Below, one piece after another: positions 32,933-44,258 of a stretch of DNA of 64,000 nucleotides. Numbering within the stretch: position 1 is the first letter of the stretch; every line of letters begins with the position of its first letter. Both the position numbers and the translations under genes were made by a program. The stretch comes from Sphaeroforma sirkka (Eukaryota > Opisthokonta > Ichthyosporea > Ichthyophonida), in contig LUCW03000198.1 of NCBI GenBank assembly GCA_001586965.3, positions 26,001-90,000 of the forward strand. The letters run 5' to 3'. The notes below the pieces were generated by a model. That model was given only the letters and a program-made list of their open reading frames with translations, ran no database searches and had not been told where the DNA came from.

Positions 32933-35900
32933 TCACGAGGAGAGACAAAACTCCGATCCGGAAGTAGATGATAGACATCTAGTATTCATCAACGTAACGT
33001 TGGAATTATTGTTGTTGTGCCGCTTTTTCTTCTTCTGCCGAGTTTGCTCGGCTTTGTGGTATGCCGCGATGTCATTCGGACCGTCAAAAGCTTCGGCTGA
33101 CTCCCAAGTTGGATCACCATCCCGCCAGCGAACCAAGTATTCTGTATTCCTGTGGAATCATTCTGTCTATGTCGAATGATGTAACGGAACGAGGAACTAT
33201 CCTGCCACATATGATCTTCTAAAGGCTTTTCGGTGGCTCTATGGACTAGTCGCAAAAGTTCCACTCTAACTGGTTTACCTTTGAAAGTATCTGGAAGTGA
33301 ACCATCCTTGTGTGTCAGTTCATATCCTTGTCCCTGTCTGGCTTTGACAACGTATGGTCCAAACATTGGTCGCATTGCTTTGGTTGTGCGACCTTCGGAC
33401 CGTACCATTACCACATCCCCTGGTTGAAAGGCGATAAAATCGTAAGCATGGAGGCGGTCAAACTGCCTGGATAGTGTGTCTGCGTATTTCTGCGTGACCT
33501 TGTAAAGCGTCGGCAAGATAGTGTCGTGCAAACGATCCAGCCGGTGTGCCCAAGCCTCATTGGTGACCGGCTGATTCCCGGAAGGTCATCCGTGAAGTCA
33601 GCAAACGGAACATGACGGCGACCGAAGTAAGCACTGAATGGTGCTGTCTTGTGTCGCCGAGATATTCGGAGGTTCTGGCACAGCATAATAAGTGGTAGTC
33701 GGACATCCCATGCCGTAGGCAAAGATTCACATAGCTTGCGAACTCCTTCGTGGATGTCTCTGTGTCTTCTCTCCGCTGCTCCCAGAACCTGAGGACGATA
33801 TGGTGGCGACTTTGCATGCATCACACCAACTTCTTGAGTTATTAATTTAACAATCTTGTTCGAAAACTCGCCTCCCTCGTCTGATTGAATTTTCCTGGGA
33901 AAACCATGTTCCCCAAACACCTCCATAAGTTTAGATGTCACCACTTCTGCTGACTTTGTGGCCGTTGCTCTCAATATCGAGTACCCCGTTGCTATATCCA
34001 AGACGTGCAATATATATCGATTTCCTGCTGCTGAAACTAGTGGCATTGGAATCATGTCGACTTGAATATGATCCCACGGATACTTTGCCGTTATATTAAT
34101 CATCGGGTGAAATCCTTTCGTAACACCCTCTGTCCTAGACATGTGCGACAGTTTCTCCTAACTGTTTGTGCAAGTTCCAGAGCGTTAGGCCACAAATGTC
34201 CGTTCTGCTGCTGTAGTTGAGCAACTGTATCTTCTGCTCTATGATGCCCAATCTCATGCTGACACAAGGTGAGCTGTGTGCGACGGCTTATCTCTTCCTC
34301 ATCTGGAGAATCCGTCATGGCTACTTCCGAGATAGCGATCGATACTAGCCGAGACGTATCTAATGGGGTGACTTTCGATACTGAGGACGGTTCTGCATAT
34401 CCCAATCGTGCTGAAAACGTCGCTGGAAGGCTGTAACCATTGCGTGGGCCTACTCTGGCAATGACTGTGTGACCCCATGGTGCCTTGCCACTCGCATACT
34501 TTCCGTATTTGAGGAAGGAGTGGGCTGTCCTTGAACTAATACTGGGTCTCTTTGTAGAAGCGACTTGAATAACTGGAACCAAGGCTCGTGGGGCGCCCAC
34601 GGTAGACACACCGTAGCTGTGGCCCTCTCTGATCGTATCTTGCGCAACATTCTATGAATTAATCTCCATGGTGGGTTCATCCATCCGTCTATATCCTTCC
34701 AACAAATGTGCAAACGCTCCACCCCTGTCATCGTCGGTGTAGTAGCGTGGCAAATGATGGTCCTGATGCGAAGCAAAGACATCGACATTATTCTCACCCA
34801 TAATCCGTTGCGCTTGCTCAAAGTAGTCTGGAAAAAGTTGCCAACATTCTGCATATAGTACCTCCGGGTCCTCAGTCTCAACAGTTCCCTCATGAAGCCT
34901 AGACCACGCGTCTGGTAACACGTTCTTTATACCCGGGATGTGCGAGATAGTAAAATTGAAAGGCGCTATGATGTGATGCCATCGTTGTAGCATCGGATTC
35001 AGCTTTAGCTGTGTGTTCATATACACAAAAGCCTTGTGATCAGTCAACACTGAAAAGCGTTGACCTTCGAGATGATCCCGGAAGTGTGTGAGACCATATA
35101 CCAAGGCCAATAATTCCTTCATGGGTGTTGCGTAATTGCGCTGTGCTGCGTTGAGGGTCTTGCTGAAGAACATTAGGTATTGCTTCTTCCCTTCTATGGT
35201 CTGGAACAATGCACCTCCAATACCGTAGTCGCTTGCATCCGTTTCGAGTTGTAAAGGTACTTCGTCGACGGGAAATTTCAACACTACTGCCTCAACTATG
35301 GCTTGCTTCATGGCATCCCAAGCTTGCTGGTGTCTCTGTTCCCACCTGTCTCCAATGATTTCCTTAGGCTTCAGTCTTACAAATTCCCGGAGTGGGGCAA
35401 CTACCTCTGCAAAGTTTGGTAGGTGCTCGTGAAGAAAGTTGGCTAATCCCAAGGCCGATGCAATGTCTTTGTACTTCTTCGGGGTTGGCCAGTCAATGAG
35501 CTTGGCCTGCTTTTCATGGCAAATATCAATTCCGGCCTTCGATACTCGCTTCCCTAGGATCATGACTTCTTTGACTGCAAAATGACATTTTGAAGGGTTT
35601 AGCTTGAAACTGTGGTACGTCAGCCGCCGAATGACCTCTTTCACTACTCGTACGTGTTCCTCGTAGTCATCTGTTGCTATTACGATGTCGTCCAGGTAGT
35701 GGTGTGTGCCGGAAGTCCTTGCAATATCACACTCAGTGTACGCTGAAACTGCTGCGTCAGTGTGTGTAGTCCAAATGGCGCTGATGTAAAGGAATACTGG
35801 CTTTTGCCATGTGTGAAACTGAATAGATACTGAGAATCAGGGTGAATTGGGAGTCGATGGTACGCTGCGGTTAGATCCAATGTCGTGTAATATCTCTTCC

Positions 35901-36786
35901 CTTTGATGTTACCAATGATGTCGTTGATACGGGGAATAATGAACTGATCCGCCGGTATTAATGCATTCACCGCTCTGAGGTCCAAACACACTCGCACTTT
36001 CTTTAGTTCTCCAGATTGAGTATACTCTGGCACGGCGAGCAAGGGTAAGTTGACGGAAGTGGCTGTATCCCTTTGAACTATGACCAAATCTTGAATCCAC
36101 TTCTGCACCTGTCTATCTACCCATGGTATCCATTTGTCTGCTACAAAGTTCCTTACTGCCTTCCGCATCCTTGCAGCTTGATCTGGTGTCACTGGCAATC
36201 TAACTTCGCCTCCTTCCAGTCTGCACCTGTCCTTTTCTCGAATACCGTCATTGTCCCTCAGTTCCTTGTCTAGTTCCAGGCGAACACCGGTTTCCTCGGT
36301 CAAATCTGGTGGTCGTCTCAACGGTATTGGTTCCAATAGTTTGTCTAGCTCCGTTGGATCTATGGGTGAGAATGGCGATTGAAGGCCTCCCACGTATAGC
36401 CCTAAGCCAGGCATAAGATCCTGGCCTACGATCGCGTCGATAGCCGGTGGTAGATTCATTAGCTCGAAAGACTGTTCTGTGAGCTCTAGACCATATCGTA
36501 CTGGAGTTTGTACGGTTGAGCCTATTCGCCGTGTACGAAGACTACGATCAGCTAGGTATATATAGGATCCCTCCGGAGCCGACTTAATTTGCAATCCCCA
36601 ATCGTGTGCGGATGTCGAATCAATGCAACTTCTGTTTGCCCCAGAATCCACTAACGCCCTGCATGTCTTACCGTTAATCAGGATGGATATGAATACTCGA
36701 TTGTCCATTGAAAGTAATGGATCTTTGATCGATAGTATCACAGGTGTGCTAGACGGGAAAACTAAAGTTGCATCTACATCCGACAC
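32933..36786 (-). pseudogene. F2-B pol: protease, RT, RNase H, NPPW domain, integrase, chromodomain
   Basis: This copy has the complete domain set with frameshifts. Protease has ALVDSGANRSCID and AIVGQDLM. RT has VRVCLDLRAVNALIPADQF, TLDLTAAYHRLP and APFGLH; the catalytic YLDD lies at a frame break near 35690. RNase H has ETDASDYGIGGALFQ and LTDHKAFVYMNT. The NPPW domain has VDVFASHQDHHL and DIDGWMNPPWRLI (35644-34450, shift near 34720). Integrase has an HHCC finger, then HIQVDMIPMP, QSDEGGEF and GAAERRHRD (the D, D35E triad), then the GPY-type module. The chromodomain is MVRWRDGDPTWESAEAFD...IAAYHKAE, ending in a basic tail. It is in frame with gag across a TAG at 36798-36796. Confidence 0.9.
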
Positions 36787-36795
36787 CCTTACGTC

Positions 36796-38873
36796 CTATT
36801 CCTGATCGCTGCCTATGGTTTCCCACGTTGCATCCTCTTCTAACTCACCCTGTTCGATTTCGTCTGGGTGTGCCAGTATGGAAGCAATGTGTGTGTCTGT
36901 AGGCGTGGTCTCCTCCTGCTCCGTTTGCTGGTCGTCCGAGTCTGTTAGAGCCGTAATGGTGTTGACCGCGGGCAAACTCTTATCGAAGGATACGCCTTGC
37001 TTAAATCCTCGGCCCGAGCTGGATGTGAATCCAACCCTTTTGTTCGACTGGTAGTGCTTGCAGGATGATATATGCCTGAAACTGGGTGGGGCACCCGCTC
37101 TGCACGCGTAACACGTGGTGGTCGTAGACGTGCTTGTGCGTTGTGTGCTGCCTCCTCCTGTATTCGTATTCAAATTACGATCTCGTTGTTGGGCTGGAAA
37201 CTGTCTACGCCTATCCCCCCACATTCATCTGTGTCCGTACCCGTTGTCTGAGGATGGCATCGGTTTCTTGTATGTCTGGATTTAAAATGCGGAGAAGGTC
37301 TTCAGTCTCCAGGTGGTCCCAACCTATGTGGTGTTGTAGCGTGCGTTCATACGTCATATTACCTGTCAGGTCCTCGAGGGCCTGTATGAGGCAGTGATTA
37401 AGCAACCGCTTAGGAAAGTCCTTGCCCTTATCTGCTCGCTCCCAGGCTCTCTTGTGAACTTCCACAATCTTGTTCAAATGTTCCCTGGCTGACTCTACAC
37501 CCTTGGTGCGGGATTACCCTTCGCCAACTTCTTAAAGGTAGGGTCTACGGTGGCCTTGCTCTCATGTTGACAGATTTGGTCTATGACCTGTTCCGCCGGA
37601 TATACCCTCAGCTCATTATGGTTGTCACGGAGATAGTCAATTGTGGCCTTTGCTGCCTTAAAATGTATGAGTACCTTATAGAACCAACGTACCATCCACG
37701 ACTCATCTAGTCCTGAGACATGGGCGTTCTTCAGTGCCTCTTCTAGCGCCTCCTCGTGTGTCTCTATCGGCTGTGCTGCTTAATTGATAACGGTCTAAAG
37801 GCCAATCGGGCCATGTCCGTGGCTCCGGAGCTCTGTTCTTCCTGATAGCTTCCAATTGAGTATTCAACGCTCCTTTCAACGTATCGATCGTGGACGTTAG
37901 TAATGTACATCTTGGGACATCGTAGTTTCCCTGTGCTCGACAAAGTTCATCCACAAAGAAGGATATCTTCCCTTCGAGGCGTTGACACATGGCTCGGCGA
38001 TGCTCGTTCCACTGCGCTGGTGTCATGATCGGCTCTCTCGCCTGTTCGTCTTTGTGCGGTCGTTTTCTGCTGCCATGAACATTACCGTCGTCGACATCAC
38101 TAGACTTGCGCTTACCGTCGTCGACGTCACTATACTTGCGCTTACCGTCGTCAACGTAACTAGCCTTGCGCATATCCTGTATCGATCGCGCGAAGTCTCG
38201 GTGCTGTCGGCTGAGTTCCCATCGTCTACGTAGTTGTTTTCGTTCGGCTTCCCTACGATAATCCCCATGTGGGTCGCTCAAATATTGCTCTAGCTGTCGG
38301 CCCCTGATTTCGTCAGAGTTTTGCTGACGAGTGCCCGTGGCCCACCCTGACATATTTCTATGCCGTTGGACTTGTCGCTCATCCCCGTTGCCTGCGAGGG
38401 AATCCTGACTTGCACTGGTAAAACTCCCCGATCGAGTTCGCTTTCGAGTGAAATCTCGTTCAGGTGCTCGGTGAAAAGGCTGCCATGAATACGGTCTATC
38501 ACCCGCTGAATGAATGCCCGAAGTACCTCGGACATTGGCTACCCTGTGTCGCTCAGCTGCTGGTTCAGCAGACTTTGAACGACTAGTATGCCTAATCACA
38601 AATTGCACCTCACTGTCTTCTGGATCTGCTCTCCCTCTTGCCGATAAGCGAGACCCGTGCCCCAACTGATGTCGCCTACTTGCTGCCTGGCCCACGTCTT
38701 GGTCTGTCTGTTCATGTCGCGGTTGTTCATCTCTTCGACGCGATGCTACTGTCTGGCGCGAAGAAGCTGTGCCTCCTTGGTGGGTCTGCTCGAAATCTGA
38801 CAAAGATCTCTGGGTTGCTTTTGCCGTCGCGACGAGTGCGTCGAGGGCTACGGGGTGTTGGACGCATAGGCAT
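36796..38873 (-). pseudogene. F2-B gag, frameshifted
   Basis: It starts at the ATG at 38873 (MPMRPTPRSP). One extra A near 38825 shifts the frame into 38803-37703, and other indels follow near 37765 and 37500. The DVDDGKRKSS-type repeat is present (38090-38165). The C-terminal piece (37224-36796) has the knuckle CYACRAGAPPSFRHISSC, a CX2CX9HX3C form rather than the usual CX2CX4HX4C. It ends SDQE and TAG, and the same frame continues into pol. Confidence 0.85.
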
Positions 38874-40582
38874 CTTGATGTTAAGACTTCGATGTATGGC
38901 TTTGTGTTGTTGATGAATAGTTGGTCCAGATTGAAGGAGTGTCGGCTATTATATAATAGTTGACTTCAGCCATTTGTGTTACACACTTTCTTCCGCCGTT
39001 CTCCTCTCGTGATACCAAAATAGCTAATTATCATTGAATCATGTTGATGTCTACAAGGTCTGCTTGCGGGTCCCCGAAAACTCGTTGCGCTCGAATACAC
39101 CTTGCTCCTTGATGATTGCTAATCATTTTGTTTGGGTTGGTTTTGTTAATGAGTACTCGTTTTGCTCTCCTTTGCTTTGTCTATAGGAGTAATTAAGAGT
39201 TGCTGATAGACTCGAAGCGTGTTCAATGATCAACCGCCTGTCGTGTTCTAGCGTTCTGAATGCTCCTTTAATCCAACCTTCGGACCACTGTACTCCAACA
39301 TCAATCAAATCCGAGGCCTGCAGCCAGGAAGTTCAGGTCAAGGTTCCCAAGAATAACCTTGAAGCCCAAGGTAGTTACATCGGTTATGAAGTTGGAAAAC
39401 CAAAAACAAATTCCTTATTCAAACCAACTTGAGTGTACTTGCACGATGCCTGATAAGTGCTGTCTACTTTTGCATGTACTATTTCTTCTGTACTTTGCAA
39501 GAGTCCGCTGCATCTTGACGATTCGCCTTATACGTCGGTGATAACGTTCTCCTTAGTTTTCACCAACAATCATACAACCGTACCAGGCTATGTTGGTCCT
39601 ACGGCTGATTCACTTACGTTGACTTCCTTTCTCTCTAGAATGGAAATTTAAGTATATATATATATATATGTATATATATATACGAAAATGTATTCTGTCT
39701 TGTAACATCGGTAAATATGTCTTCTAGTTGTGTGTTGGTCGTGGGTTCGATACCCCCCCCCGTGATATTTTTTTTCCTATGCTTTCGTGACCATCGAAGT
39801 TCGCGCATGCAACGATGGCGAACATTCGACTCCGAGATATTTTCGAAAAATCGATCTTCTAACCATGCCAGTCTTTTCGTCTAGCCAATTGATTACCAAA
39901 ACTTGCTCCCGTAGTTGATATTTGTTGAAAATACGAGTTGAAATCGCATTTTTTCTGTCTCAGTTTCTCCCAAACTGTGCCTAGCTCCTCTTCTGCATTG
40001 CTACCTGTCTCACGCGCGCTTAATTCACACGTTTCCATTCTACGTCGCCTGACACTGTCGATTCTACATTGCTACCTGCTTTTCTTGATCACCTCTATCT
40101 GCCCTTTGTCGTCGCTGTACTCGCCCACACCTATGAAAATCTGCCATATCGACCTTCTCTACGCCAAATTACGTTCTCCTATACCCCTAACTGCGATACT
40201 GCATCATGTTCGTGTGTTGTGTGGATTGACTAGGCCAGTCAAAACATTGTTCAAACGTCCTATGACTGCTAATTAGTCAGAGGGAGGCCTTGATTGTCAA
40301 CGACGGCCTGAAAAGTCGCATTGGAATTGAAGTATCTGGATTTTCGGACCGAAGATGGATTAAAAAAATCAAAAGAAGAATGAATGGTTGTTGGGAAATG
40401 GTCGGATGACTAATTAATCTATAAAAAATTTAGAAATAAAAAATGCTAAAAAATTGCATATATTACTAATCACTCCAATTTGCTCTAGATTTAAAATAAT
40501 TTTAAAAATATGCATAAAATATAAAATATATATATATATATATAAATCACGCAAGTGTATCAAACCGAGCAAAACGGATATA

Positions 40583-40624
<42 letters not shown>

Positions 40625-40656
40625 TTAAAATTAGTAGCATTCGACCGGATGGTCGG

Positions 40657-40691
<35 letters not shown>

Positions 40692-41142
40692 TTAAAAAAA
40701 AAAGAAGAAGAAATAAAATGCTCATCAGCTAAATAAAATGGGCACCTGTTAATTTCTGTATATATTACTAATCACTCCAATTTTCTCTAGATTTATAATA
40801 ATAATAAAATCTGCATGATGTATATATATATATATATGAAAATCACGCAAACGTATCAAACCGAGCAAAACGGAAGGTGGGGATTTCTTTTCACTTATCT
40901 GTGCTCGGAAGACTTTGCTCCTGTCGTAGTTTGCAAGCTCCTTTCGGCTATCCGGTTCTGAGGGAGATCAACTCCCCTGTGCTCGGAAGACTTTGCTCCT
41001 GTCGTACTTTACAAGCTCCTTTCAGCTACCCGGTTCTGAGGGAGATCAACTCCTGTAATTCGTCAATAAAATGAATTTCTCCGTCCACTATTATCCTCGA
41101 GATAAAATCGAATAATACACCTAAAGTAACTAGTCGTAAAAA
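38874..41142 (-). mobile_element. F2-B 5' leader
   Basis: It has the same order of modules as the F2-A leader, in reverse: two 78-bp modules (40899-41053), CCGTTTTGCTCGG blocks (40865 and 40572), (TA)n tracts and the tRNA-like cassette at 39698-39772. It is very similar to 23204-25434 apart from TA-tract lengths and scattered indels. Confidence 0.75.
39698..39772 (+). repeat. tRNA-like pol III cassette antisense to F2-B
   Basis: The A-box-like motif TGTAACATCGG (39701-39711) and exact B box GGTTCGATACC (39744-39754) are 33 bp apart. A run of eight T (39768 onward) could end pol III transcription. T-arm pairing is imperfect and an acceptor stem is not evident, so it is tRNA-derived rather than a tRNA gene. 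Confidence 0.5.
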
Positions 41143-41313
41143 TGTAGTAAACACATCAAATACGATACTAAAACCTACTGAGTCTCCCTGAGGCTCAGTG
41201 CGGTGTATTTATTCTTATATTTGATTGTCTACGTGGTCTACAAATAATTCACCTCGTGTGAATTAATTGTAAATTAATTCTAACTTCACACTGATAGTGG
41301 TTTAAGGGGACTT
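41143..41313 (-). mobile_element. F2-B 5' LTR, missing its first bases
   Basis: It matches the other F2 LTRs from AAGTCCCC to TTTACTACA, but the outer TGTGGTAAA is replaced by flanking DNA. The outer end has therefore been lost by deletion or recombination. Confidence 0.8.
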
Positions 41314-42010
41314 AAAAGTTTTCAGAATGGGATATTAGGAAGCATACAGAGACACAAGTAAGCACCTGTGAGTTATTAGGAGCATATAAGGGTGGGGGCG
41401 CACATAACACGAACGATGCAAGTAAATACAAGGTTAAATTGTGGAAATGATATGCGAACACACTCAAATCACTAGAACTTCCAGATAAATCAGGTCAACG
41501 GAGAGGATCAACAGTATGCACAGAAGGTGTGGTTGACGGCAGCTTAGTTTAGGAGTGCAATAACGAGCAATCGTTCTTAGATCAAGAAGCATATTCCAAC
41601 AACCGCAACAGCACATGACAAGGACATCACGGGTAAGAAGAGTAAAAGAGGAGCGATGAGGGAAGTTCCCAACAGGGTCCTGCGAATAGGCCGTCATTAG
41701 GCCGGAGTAAGAGCTGGCGAGGAGTAGAACAAGAAGTGGCTCCGACTAATGAGGCACTCAACCATATGTTATTGTGGGATGAAGAGTAAAATAGCTGGTA
41801 GTGTTAGAGTATATAGACTATCCACACTACTTATGTTAGTGTAGGAAATAAAACAGTCACGAGGGAACCCACGAGTTCCTCGGAGATCGATGTCGAGACG
41901 TTATGTGTTTGAAGGATGAAATTTAATAGAAAATGGATATTTATATTCAGTACTCTATCAGTTCATTCGCACACATTTCTAGTTCTCCATTGACAAACAA
42001 CTCACCAACC
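41314..42010. other. Region between F2-B and F2-D; no LTR found
   Basis: This 0.7 kb is where a 5' LTR of F2-D would be expected, but it has no match to 48783-49028. The frame 41933-42010 is open into gag and could add 26 residues, but the ATG at 42011 matches the family's short basic N-terminus better. Confidence 0.5.
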
Positions 42011-44258
42011 ATGTCCTACCCCCGCCAAAGTCGTAGACAGCAACTCTTGAATCCTGAGCGCCGCAAGGAAGATGATATCGACCGACGTGGAACTAAACGT
42101 CGTCAGTCCCATACGGAACGCTCCGCTCCGCACTCAGGTCAGGCACTGGAGGGGCAACAACAGACACATCTTGGGGCTCCACACATTATTTCCGCGGACG
42201 ACAAGCAGCCACCAACAGCAAACAAAAATGGACCTGCACAATCTGACGAGGATGTCATATTCGAGGGTGAGACCAAGGAAGTACCCAACCTGCGTGCGGA
42301 CAGTAGTCAGACTTTTATTGGTGAACAGGTAGCCAGTGAAGGGCTGTCCCCTCGTTCGTCTCGGGATACTCCAGGGGCCTTATTTCCCAGTAATGACCCA
42401 CCACGCCTCCCACCTAACAAGCGGAAGCGTCACCGGAACCGTACCAACAACAAGGAAACGGCACGGGAACAATCGTCAGCTCAGAAACTCACGGAGCTGA
42501 TGACACAACAGCAGTCTCTCTTTGAAAAAATACGAACAGAGGTTACAGCGCATAAACGCCGGACGAACTACAATAGGGCCGGCCGCTAAGGAGAGTTCTT
42601 CTGACGCACACGAACGGGTACAGGCAGTACCAGAGGACGAAGACAACCCTACCTTCCGAATTCAAGGCTGTGAGCGTCCGTTTTATGGACTTGGGTACAA
42701 ATCACCAGGTCAGTCAGAGGACAGTTCAACCGAGGAGGATGATACTCTGTCTGCCAGTGAGAACACACCAACTTTTCAAGAGTTCGCACATGAACAAGTA
42801 TTAGCCAGACAGAATCCTCAAGGTAAGCAGGCGGTGAAGAATAGACAGGACCGATTAAGTACGAACCTGCGCCAACAACAGCAACGTCAGTGGGGCGAGA
42901 AAGAAGCGCCCAGTGAATATGTACAGACACATAAACGACAAGAGAAGGAGACAACAGTGCCTCCGCCCACACCGGCTAGTATCGAGAAAAGGCGACAGGC
43001 GCTACACGCACGGATACTACAGTTAAGTGACGAGCTATGCCAAGCAATCGAGGAGAATAACACGGCTCGAGCTGAAGCTCTTCGGGGCGTGATTGAGACA
43101 CTTCGAGCTACATTAGAGTCCCGACCGGTAGAGAAGCGTCCCGTACCTTCACCACGTACGTGGCCTGATTGGCCGTCGAACAGATACTACCTACATGATA
43201 TCATGGAACGGGACACAAGAGGGGCTCTCCTCGAGGCGTTCAAGAACGCACAAATCGCAGGGCTGGACGAGAGTTGGAACCTTACATGGTTTCATAAGGT
43301 ACTATCTTACTTCAAGGCGGAGAAGTCAACGCTGGACTACATCCGCGACAACTCTGAACGGTTGAAGACATGCACACCTCAACTACAGATCGAACAGATC
43401 TGTTCGCACGAAACACAAGCCACTGTCGATCCCGCGTTTCGCAAGTTAGCCAAGGGCCAAAGTCGGAACATGCACACTCCTCTTATGGAACAAATGACAC
43501 AGCTCATGGAGAACCACAGGAGGGCACGTGAACGGTGCCAGACAGATGCCGACTTCCAACAGAATTTAGTGAACCACTGCATTGTACAACTGTTAGAAGA
43601 AGCTCTCAACGGCCGTACGTATGAACGTACTCTACAGTTGCATCCCAAATGGCAACTGATGGAGACACACGAGCTTATACAGCTGTTGAGCCCTGACATT
43701 CAGGATGCACAGCAACGTACGGCAGCACGTTTCCAGGGTCGCAACAACCGCGAGGGCCCGACGACCAATGGAAGTCGCGACCACACCAATAGCCGCCCCA
43801 ACCTACAGACGAGTAGACGACAAACGCAGAATTGGACTCAACGGCCCCAACCTACGGTACCAACGACTTGTGCGGGGTGCCAGGCACAGGCGCCACCAGG
43901 TGGTAGGCACATCCCACGGTGTCACCATTTCAGGGCGTCGCAAGCGGTGAGCACAGAGGGTCGGGCAAGGCTATACGACAACAACCGTCCTTTGAGGGAC
44001 GTACAATCGGTACACAGACCGTCCACAACGTCAACCGCAGGACAGGGGCAGAATACATCCCAGACTAGAGACGTAGTTACAATACGTCCGACGCATCAAG
44101 TACAGGTGAATGCGATTACACAGGACGAAGACTTGGCTCCACCATCGGAAGCTACAGAGATTCATATCAACACGATCCTTTACGAAGACTTCGAGCACAT
44201 GACGTCACCACCAAACCACACCTATGACACGTGGGAGTCGGTAGCCGATCATGCATGA
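42011..44258 (+). pseudogene. F2-D gag, one frameshift
   Basis: ATG at 42011 gives MSYPRQSRRQQLL. A shift near 42540 moves from the first frame (to 42589) to the second (42522-44258). Layout: disordered basic/acidic half; helix LHARILQLSDELCQAIEENN; RTWPDWPSNRYYL; LDESWNLTWFHKVL; HETQATVDPAFRKLAKG; then a Gln/Arg/Thr-rich linker and the knuckle CAGCQAQAPPGGRHIPRC (CX2CX9HX3C). The capsid helices align with F2 gag throughout, at moderate identity. It stops at TGA 44256-44258, with pol following in the same frame. Confidence 0.85.

Noticed and set aside
39938-40276. Antisense frame in F2 leaders, seen in three copies (also 24086-24340 and 60385-60828)
   Set aside because: The copies are near-identical at DNA level, so open-frame conservation is not evidence; length varies with indels and there is no motif.
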